Shown here in pieces: positions 58,980-64,000 of a stretch of DNA of 64,000 nt. The stretch is from Bacteroidales bacterium (GTDB taxonomy: Bacteria > Bacteroidota > Bacteroidia > Bacteroidales > UBA932). Every line of letters starts with the position of its first letter. The stretch's first letter is position 1. Both the position numbers and the translations under genes were made by a program. The notes below the pieces were generated by a model that saw only the letters and a program-made list of their open reading frames with translations, searched no databases and was not told the origin of the DNA. The DNA lies in NCBI GenBank assembly GCA_017519865.1, contig JAFWRQ010000014.1, forward strand, positions 124,001-188,000, written 5' to 3'.

Positions 58980-59738
58980 TCAGCCCATAACTACGTCGAG
59001 GACCATCATAAGTGCGAAGCCGATGGCAAAGCCGACCGTCGCGACGTTGGAATGTTTGCCCTGCGAGGCGTCCGGAACCAGTTCCTCCACCACGACGTAG
59101 AGCATAGCGCCTGCGGCGAAAGCCAGCAGGCCGGGCATCAGCGGCGTGACCGCGGCAGCCAGCAGGATGACCAGCGCGCCGCCGATGGGCTCGACGATGC
59201 CGCTCAGCGCGCCTACCCAGAAGGATTTCCAGCGGCTGTTGCCGGCGGCGCGCAGCGGCATCGAGATGATCGCCCCTTCGGGGACGTTCTGGATGGCGAT
59301 GCCCAGCGAGAGCGCGAGCGCACCGGCGGCCGTCATTCCGGCGCCGCCGCTCAGCGCCCCAGCGATGGCCACGCCCACCGCCATTCCCTCCGGGAAATTG
59401 TGGATTGTCACGGCCAGCGCCAGCATTGTCGTCTTCGACAACCTGCTCTTCGGCCCCTCGGGGCCTCCCGCCGGGTGCAAGTGCGGCGTCACGTGGTCGA
59501 TCAGCAACAGGAAGGCGAAGCCTCCCAGCAGCCCGATCGTCACCGGCCAGACGCCGCCCATCTCCATCCCCGGAATCAGCAGCGACCACACGGATGCCGC
59601 CACCATCACGCCGGACGCAAAGCCCAGCAGGACCTTCTGCAGCAGCTCCGGCATCTCTTTCGTCATAAAGAAAACGAATGCAGCCCCAGCCGCCGTCCCC
59701 AGGAAAGGAATCAATAAAGCAGTAAATATCGCGTTCAT
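58980..59738 (-). CDS. ZIP-family metal (zinc) transporter
   Basis: 252 residues with about eight helices. The ZIP metal sites are HNFPEGMAVGVAI (helix IV) and QNVPEGAIISMPL (helix V). The Gly-rich first helix (FLGTAAGAAFVFF) and the His-containing loop (DHVTPHLHPAGGPEG) also fit ZupT-like proteins. It imports zinc or other divalent ions. The start is placed at 59738 (MNAIFTALL). The frame is open upstream to 59801, but that part is made of the 15-bp tandem repeats (VEKDE units) and is unlikely to be coding. A long purine-rich leader precedes it on its own strand. Confidence 0.9.
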   Translation of the reverse strand: MNAIFTALLIPFLGTAAGAAFVFFMTKEMPELLQKVLLGFASGVMVAASVWSLLIPGMEMGGVWPVTIGLLGGFAFLLLIDHVTPHLHPAGGPEGPKSRLSKTTMLALAVTIHNFPEGMAVGVAIAGALSGGAGMTAAGALALSLGIAIQNVPEGAIISMPLRAAGNSRWKSFWVGALSGIVEPIGGALVILLAAAVTPLMPGLLAFAAGAMLYVVVEELVPDASQGKHSNVATVGFAIGFALMMVLDVVMG

Positions 59739-59763
59739 AATGCACTCTCTTGTTTGTCCTTTC

Positions 59764-59876
59764 TTCTCCACCTCATCCTTCTCCACCTCATCCTTCTCCA
59801 CCTCATCCTTCTCCGCTCCCTCTTCTCCGTCCCCTTCTTCTCCGTCCCCTTCTTCTCCGTCCCCTTCTTCTCCGCC
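59764..59876. repeat. 15-bp tandem repeats in the ZIP gene leader
   Basis: On the plus strand TTCTCCACCTCATCC occurs three times (59764-59808) and TTCTCCGTCCCCTTC three times (59823-59867), with an intermediate unit between them. On the transcribed minus strand each unit carries GGAGAAG. The array begins 26 nt upstream of the ATG. Confidence 0.85.
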
Positions 59877-60389
59877 TGATTCATTTATGCCTCAAAGTTA
59901 CAATTCTTCTCCTTTACCTGCAATCCCCATCTCTCGCTATTACCCCTGCTCCCATTCCCGCTCTCCCTCCCGTTCCCGCTCCCTCCTGTCTCTTTCCCCT
60001 CTTTTCCATCTCCTTTTGTCCCCGCTCCCTCCTGTTCTTCTGCCCGCCTGTCTCTTTCCCCTCCTATTTTTTCCCCGCCTGTCTTTTTTCCCTCTTCTCC
60101 GCGTCCCTCTTCTCCATCTCCTCCTGTCTCCGCTCCTGCCTGTCCTTCTGCCCGCCATTTCCTTCCCTCCCGTTCCTGCTCCCATTCTCAGCTCGGGAGC
60201 AGAACCATCTTTTTTACTCCCTTTTTGCATTTTTCTCGCCATTCTGGAGCGGAATCCCCTTTCCTGCTCCCATTCGCGCATTCCCTCGGTCTTTTTTCCC
60301 GTCAGCCTTCCGTTCCTATCCCCATTCCTCTTCCCTCCGTCTTTCCTCCCGTCTGCCTTCCGTTCCTGCTTCCTTTCCAGCCCGCCTCG

Positions 60390-60468
60390 CCCGAAGGTTC
60401 CGCTGAAAAATGCCGCATCCTTCGGGAAATGCCCGAAGGTACCGCTGAAAAACGGCACATCCTTCGGG
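60390..60468. repeat. two CCCGAAGG...CATCCTTCGGG hairpins, 42-bp period
   Basis: Units start at 60390 and 60432. Each reads CCCGAAGGT then CCGCTGAAAAA then CATCCTTCGGG, with arms CCCGAAGG and CCTTCGGG. Related to 54861-54930 and to the hemW hairpin at 13243-13271. Confidence 0.8.
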
Positions 60469-60509
60469 AAAACAGCTTACCTTCCGCGGGGAAGGGCGGG
60501 GAGCGCCGT

Positions 60510-60534
60510 AACCCTCAACCGGCGGTTGAGGGTT
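60510..60534. repeat. perfect AACCCTCAACC palindrome
   Basis: 11-bp arms AACCCTCAACC and GGTTGAGGGTT around a GGC loop. Same family as 53600-53628 and 54540-54667. Confidence 0.75.
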
Positions 60535-60674
60535 GAATCTCGCCTGGGCGGTTAGGGACGCAGGAGGACTGGTGAGGCGCTTGAGACCCTTCTGTTCAGG
60601 TGAAAATGTGGATAGGGGTTGGGCGGACTGGGGCAGGAGGACCGTGGAGAGGCGGATATTCATTCTGCGTGGGG

Positions 60675-60836
60675 AACTACCGCATCTTCTGCTCGATGGT
60701 CATCTTCCGCAACGTGTTCACCGCCGCCCAGACCATGGAGGACGTGGAGTATACGCTCAACGCATTCTAGTAAATCAAGGCCAAGCTTGACACCGGCGAA
60801 TACGACGACGCTATAGCAGTCATGACGACTGAGTAG
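60675..60836 (+). pseudogene. fragment resembling the C-terminus of a KBL/SPT-type PLP enzyme
   Basis: One frame reads NYRIFCSMVIFRNV, then FTAAQTMEDVEYTLNAF, two consecutive stops (TAG TAA at 60768-60773), then IKAKLDTGEYDDAIAVMTTE and a stop. This matches the end of the glycine C-acetyltransferase/serine palmitoyltransferase family (FCSxVI...TAxHTxEDVxxTLxAFxxIKxKLxxGxY), with an internal loss of about ten residues and stops where KE is usual. Nothing upstream resembles the rest of the gene. It is a decayed remnant; the family assignment is moderate. Confidence 0.5.
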
Positions 60837-60885
60837 CCATGGGTGACGGTTGGCGGGATAAGGGTGGAGTGCGGTCAGGGAAGAC

Positions 60886-60993
60886 ACAGAATGAATGAGA
60901 GTGCAGTGGCGTTCATTCTGTGGCCGAAAATCTGCCCGTTGGGAGCCTTTTCCTGCCATAGAATGGATGTTGGGGCGGTTCTGTTCATTCTGT
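60886..60993. repeat. ACAGAATGAA/TTCATTCTGT palindromes
   Basis: A perfect 10-bp inverted repeat (60886-60895 with 60912-60921) and a second imperfect one (60958-60993). TTCATTCTG also occurs at 60659. Another short palindromic family confined to this gap. Confidence 0.6.
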
Positions 60994-61185
60994 GGAATAC
61001 CACGATTGTGGGGAAAAGGTTGAAGAGGGGGAAGCCTATTAAGGTTGGGAGAGGGGCAAATCTGATCGTTTTTGGCGAAATCGTTCAGAAAGGGTAGATT
61101 GAAGGTGAAAACTGAACAAAGATGATGGAATCGTTCAGAAATAATGGTGAGGAAAAAGATTTTTCGCAGTTTTTGAAAAATATCG

Positions 61186-61216
61186 TTTGCGATATAAAAT
61201 TAAAGCCGTATATTTG
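61186..61216 (+). promoter_or_regulatory. promoter of the Gpx-OhrR-Gpx operon
   Basis: TTTG at 61186-61189, a 19-nt spacer and TATATTTG at 61209-61216: an ideal Bacteroidetes promoter. The next gene on this strand starts at 61753, so the transcript would have a leader of about 530 nt containing the 81-bp purine-rich repeats. Confidence 0.6.
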
Positions 61217-61285
61217 TATCGTGAACGATATAAATGGCATGGGGGGGGAAGCATAATAAGACGTGGAGAGCTGGCGGAGAGGCGG

Positions 61286-61575
61286 TAGAAGAGTGGCATG
61301 AAGAAGAGAGACAGAACGAGAGAGGTAGGATGGGAGAATGGACAAGAAGAGCAGGAAGGGGAGGCGGTAGAAGAGTGGCATGAAGAAGAGAGACAGAACG
61401 AGAGAGGCAGGATGGGAGAATGGATAAGAAGAGCAGGAAGGGGGGCGGTAGAAGAGTGGCATGAAGAAGAGAGACAGAACGAGAGATGCAGGATGGGAGA
61501 ATGGACAAGAAGGGCAGGAAGGGAGGCGGTAGAAGAGTGGCATGAAGAAGAGAGACAGAGCGAGAGAGGCAAGAT
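61286..61575. repeat. purine-rich 81-bp tandem repeat, four copies
   Basis: TAGAAGAGTGGCATGAAGAA starts at 61286, 61368, 61449 and 61530 (82, 81 and 81 bp apart). Each unit has GAGAGACAGA, then GGATGGGAGAATGGA and GCAGGAAGGG. The fourth copy is partial. The plus strand is almost only G and A from about 61240 to 61730. Confidence 0.85.
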
Positions 61576-61752
61576 GAGAGTGATGGGATAGTTGAGAGAG
61601 GTAGAGCAGGGGAGGTGAGATGGGATAGGATTAGAAGGGAAAGGAAGGAAAGGGATGAGGCGGGATGGAAAGAGAAGGGCTGAGGAGGATGATGAGGCGG
61701 GATGGGGAGGAGGAGATCGAAAGTGTCAGACAGGATAAGAATAACAATATAA

Positions 61753-62307
61753 ATGAAAAGAGATATGACAAAGATTTATGATTTCAAGGCCCTGAGCAAT
61801 AAGGGCAAAGAGGTGGACTTCGCGCAGTATGAGGGCAAGGTCCTGATGGTGGTCAATACCGCATCGAAGTGTGGGTTCACTCCGCAGTATGACGGGCTGG
61901 AAGCCCTTTATCAGAAGTATAATGGGCAGGGATTCGAAATTGTGGGATTCCCTTGCGACCAGTTTGCCGGCCAGGAGCCCGGCTCCAACGAGGAGATTGC
62001 GGAGTTCTGCCGCATCAACCACGGCGTGACCTTCCAGTTGATGGCCAAGACCGATGTCAACGGCACCAATGCCGAGCCGATCTTCGAGTATCTGAAGGCC
62101 GCGGCACCTGCCGAGGAATACAACGGCCTTAAGGCCAAGGCCACCAGGGCCATGCTCAAGGGAATCAGCAAGAGTGTGGAGAAGGACAGCGACATCCTCT
62201 GGAATTTCACCAAGTTCCTCATCAACCGCGACGGCACCGTTGTCAAGCGCTACGCTCCCACCACCACTCCCGAGGACATCGAAAAGGACATTCAGGGAAT
62301 GCTATGA
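61753..62307 (+). CDS. glutathione peroxidase-family thiol peroxidase (cytoplasmic)
   Basis: 184 residues, no signal peptide. Peroxidatic Cys in [15 protein letters not shown] (near residue 40), catalytic Gln region in GFPCDQFAGQEPG, and the Trp/Asn pair in WNFTKFLI. It is the Cys-type enzyme, which probably uses thioredoxin to reduce hydrogen and organic peroxides. The ATG at 61753 (MKRDMTKIY) or 61765 could be used. Its stop overlaps the ATG of the OhrR-like gene, and a secreted paralogue follows, so the three genes form a tight operon. Confidence 0.92.
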   Translation: MKRDMTKIYDFKALSNKGKEVDFAQYEGKVLMVVNTASKCGFTPQYDGLEALYQKYNGQGFEIVGFPCDQFAGQEPGSNEEIAEFCRINHGVTFQLMAKTDVNGTNAEPIFEYLKAAAPAEEYNGLKAKATRAMLKGISKSVEKDSDILWNFTKFLINRDGTVVKRYAPTTTPEDIEKDIQGML

Positions 62308-62756
62308 TAAAAGAGGAGTTCAAACTGGACAACCAGCTCTGTTTCAGGCTCTACACTGCCTCGAGGCTGTTGACACAGGCGTATAATCCGCTGCTCGCGG
62401 AGTATGGGCTGACCTACCCGCAGTACCTCGTCCTGCTGGTACTGTGGGAAAATGACGCCCAGCCGGTCAACGACATCGCCAAGCGGCTTTTCCTCGAGAC
62501 CAACACCGTTACGCCCCTTCTCCAGAGGATGGAGAAGGAGGGCGTCCTCGTCCGCCGCAAGGGCGAGGCGGACGGTCGCCAGACCATAGTCTCCCTGACC
62601 CGGAAGGGCAGGGAGCTCCAGACGAAGCTGGCCGACGTGCCTTTTGCCGTCGGAAACGCCGTCGTCTGCGACAGCGTCAACCCAGCCACCGCTCCGGACC
62701 TTTTCCGTATGCTCGACGACATCATTGCAAAACTCAATAATCCCCAAACAACATGA
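62304..62756 (+). CDS. MarR-family regulator, OhrR-like
   Basis: 150 residues. The winged helix is clear: [50 protein letters not shown], and the wing [30 protein letters not shown] near the N-terminus carries Cys 13 at the position of the peroxide-sensing Cys of OhrR. Tyr residues expected in the sensing pocket (YTASR, YNPLL) are also present. It overlaps both flanking peroxidase genes by 4 bp and probably represses this operon until organic peroxide oxidises the Cys. Ohr itself is not seen here. Confidence 0.92.
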   Translation: MIKEEFKLDNQLCFRLYTASRLLTQAYNPLLAEYGLTYPQYLVLLVLWENDAQPVNDIAKRLFLETNTVTPLLQRMEKEGVLVRRKGEADGRQTIVSLTRKGRELQTKLADVPFAVGNAVVCDSVNPATAPDLFRMLDDIIAKLNNPQTT

Positions 62757-63373
62757 AAACCAGACGTATTATCTCCCTCGCGGCGATGGCCGCCGCCCTT
62801 TTCTTCACCGCCTGCCAGTCCGGAAAGACTACCAAGGTGTATGACTTTACCGCTGTCGCCAACGACGGCTCTGAGGTGAATTTCTCCGACTACAAAGGCA
62901 AGGTCCTCCTCGTGGTAAACACCGCCTCCAAGTGCGGCTTCACTCCCCAGTACGACGGCCTCGAGGCCCTGTACGAGAAGTACAAGGACCAGGGTCTCGT
63001 CATCGTCGGTTTCCCCTGCGACCAGTTCGGTCACCAGGAGCCCGGCACCGCCGAGGAGATCGAGGAGTTCTGCCGCCTGAACTACGGCGTAACCTTCCCC
63101 CTGATGGACAAGATCGAGGTTAACGGCGACAACGCCCACCCCATCTACAAGTGGCTCTATTCCGAGAAGCCTTTCGCCGGCTTCGGCGAAGGTGAGACCG
63201 CCCAGCGTATGGGTCAGATGCTCGCCCGCATGGATCCCGACTACCTCTCCAACCCTGACATCAAGTGGAATTTCACCAAGTTCCTCGTCGACCGTAAGGG
63301 CAATGTCGTCGACCGCTTCGAGCCTATGGTGACCCCCGAGGAACTCGCTACCTATATTGAGGCACAACTGTAG
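62753..63373 (+). CDS. glutathione peroxidase-family lipoprotein
   Basis: 206 residues with a lipoprotein signal (AALFFTAC, Cys 20), so it is anchored on the periplasmic side or the outer membrane. The catalytic motifs are [28 protein letters not shown] and [12 protein letters not shown]. It is close to the first enzyme of the operon but has a longer middle ([23 protein letters not shown]). It would remove peroxides outside the inner membrane while its partner works in the cytoplasm. It overlaps the OhrR-like gene by 4 bp. Confidence 0.92.
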   Translation: MKTRRIISLAAMAAALFFTACQSGKTTKVYDFTAVANDGSEVNFSDYKGKVLLVVNTASKCGFTPQYDGLEALYEKYKDQGLVIVGFPCDQFGHQEPGTAEEIEEFCRLNYGVTFPLMDKIEVNGDNAHPIYKWLYSEKPFAGFGEGETAQRMGQMLARMDPDYLSNPDIKWNFTKFLVDRKGNVVDRFEPMVTPEELATYIEAQL

Positions 63374-63442
63374 GGCGTTTCTCTATTCGTTGATTTTTTG
63401 TAAATTCGCACATACAAGATATCAACCAACACAACCATAGAT

Positions 63443-64000
63443 ATGAGAAAGCTTATTGTCTTTACCATTGCCTTGGCTGCCATCCTGTGCTCATTCAGCG
63501 CGGGCGCGCAGCAGCCGCAGAGAAGGATTTCCCCCAATGACACCCTGAAGAGCGTAAGAGTGCTTCCCGACGGGACGACCGTCTTCAGCATCTACGCCCC
63601 GAAGGCGAGGACCGTCAGCCTTACGGGCGACATGATGCCCTATGGCCAGCCCGTCGTTCCCGTCGAGAGGAACGGCGTCTGGTCCTTCAGCATCCCGAAC
63701 GTCAAGCCCGGTTCGTACAGGTACCATTTCGTGGTGGACGGCGTACAGGTCTATGACCCCAAGAGCCCTACGACCACGCAGAATACGGCCCTGGCCGTAG
63801 TGGAACCCAACGGAAAGGAATTCTTCTCCTACAATCCCAACATTCCGCACGGCGCCCTTGCGGTCCGCTCCTACTGGAGCAAGACCCTCGGCCGCACGCG
63901 GACGATGAGGGTATGGACCCCTGCGGGGTACGAGGCCGGCAAGGCGAAGCTCCCCGTCCTCTACCTCATCCACGGCGGCGGCGACACTGATGTCGCCTGG
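63443..64000 (+). CDS. secreted CE1-type esterase with N-terminal beta-sandwich (partial, runs off the window)
   Basis: 186 codons are visible with no stop before the edge. Signal peptide about 1-23 (ending AGAQ). Residues about 38-110 form a CBM48/early-set-like domain (VRVLPDGTTVFSIYAPKARTVSLTGD and PGSYRYHFVVDGVQVYDP). The start of an esterase-D/feruloyl-esterase-like alpha/beta hydrolase follows (SYWSKTLGRTRTMRVWTPAGY, then LPVLYLIHGGGDTD with the oxyanion HGGG). The nucleophile GxSxG lies beyond the window. It would hydrolyse esters on plant polysaccharides. The ATG follows a 69-bp gap after the Gpx lipoprotein gene. Confidence 0.85.
   Translation, partial: MRKLIVFTIALAAILCSFSAGAQQPQRRISPNDTLKSVRVLPDGTTVFSIYAPKARTVSLTGDMMPYGQPVVPVERNGVWSFSIPNVKPGSYRYHFVVDGVQVYDPKSPTTTQNTALAVVEPNGKEFFSYNPNIPHGALAVRSYWSKTLGRTRTMRVWTPAGYEAGKAKLPVLYLIHGGGDTDVAW

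Larger units (their letters stand above)
59755..61752. other. 2-kb gene-poor region with low complexity and repeats
   Basis: No intact gene. 59755-60380 is almost pure pyrimidine on the plus strand. It is followed by 42-bp CCCGAAGG hairpins (60390-60468), an AACCCTCAACC palindrome (60510-60534), a decayed aminotransferase-like gene fragment (60675-60836), TTCATTCTGT palindromes (60886-60993), a good promoter (61186-61216) and a purine-rich 81-bp tandem array (61286-61575) that leads into the Gpx operon. Long open frames here are compositional artefacts. Confidence 0.7.

Noticed and set aside
58963-59745. 260-residue open frame in another frame over the ZIP gene
   Set aside because: Arg/Gly-rich shadow; the correct frame has both metal-binding helices.
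59146-60555. Long open frames in the pyrimidine-rich stretch (Ser/Pro/Leu-rich, or Arg/Lys/Gly-rich on the other strand)
   Set aside because: Products of strand base bias and 15-bp repeats; no start region, no domain and extreme composition.
61286-61575. Tandem 81-bp repeats considered as a CRISPR array
   Set aside because: The whole unit is repeated with no unique spacers, there is no palindromic short repeat, and no cas gene is near.

Overview
The window comes from a GC-rich member of the Bacteroidales. The signs are tandem SusC/SusD pairs, lipoproteins with Bacteroidetes-style lipoboxes, TAnnTTTG (-7) promoter boxes, DUF4988/DUF3575 families, a LytS/LytTR regulator pair and the cmk-ispH gene order. 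I cannot fix the genus from this sequence; a Rikenellaceae or Cryptobacteroides-like gut lineage would fit. No rRNA, tRNA or CRISPR array was seen.

Layout. 1-13.6 kb is mostly housekeeping: dnaX, lptB, an NtrC-like regulator, a PhoA-type phosphatase, cmk, ispH, efp and hemW, with several secreted proteins of unknown role. 13.6-16.4 kb holds a histidine phosphatase, a Gly-rich secreted protein and an SGNH-like protein. 16.4-44.3 kb is one large minus-strand polysaccharide utilisation locus (PUL) for alpha-glucans. It contains an interrupted susC with its susD, an intact susC/susD pair, a LytS/LytTR pair, four GH13 enzymes (one fused to a DUF1680/GH127-like domain), an alkaline phosphatase, a GH31 glucosidase and a pectin-lyase-fold/CE1 esterase fusion. 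SusC/SusD would bind and import oligosaccharides, the surface lipoprotein GH13s would cut polymer, the periplasmic GH13/GH31 enzymes would finish it, and LytS/LytTR probably controls the locus. 44.3-48.4 kb has a GntP permease, a REP-associated tyrosine transposase (RAYT) framed by 51-bp REP units, and a dicarboxylate/amino-acid symporter. 48.4-54.2 kb is a surface-protein operon (two DUF4988-like lipoproteins, DUF3575, an OmpA-like lipoprotein) plus a repeat protein. 54.2-55.3 kb and 59.7-61.75 kb are gene-poor, low-complexity stretches packed with short palindromic repeats and polypurine tracts. 55.3-59.7 kb has a small sigma-factor operon, two surface lipoproteins and a ZIP metal transporter. 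61.75-63.4 kb is a peroxide-defence operon (Gpx, OhrR-like MarR, Gpx lipoprotein). The window ends inside an esterase gene.

Most notable: (1) six of the seven consecutive PUL-encoded secreted enzymes carry Gln/Gly/Arg/Pro-rich low-complexity inserts, one of which is absent at the same loop of the paralogous phosphatase elsewhere in the window; (2) a GH13-DUF1680 fusion of about 1,330 residues; (3) an in-frame palindromic insertion inside dnaX; (4) a RAYT gene framed by its probable cognate REPs at an exact 51-bp period; (5) long polypurine, tandem-repeat leaders in front of three transcription units, one with a good promoter about 530 nt upstream; (6) decay and rearrangement of the SusC/D array, with a nonsense TGA in one susC and a 3' remnant of another susD.
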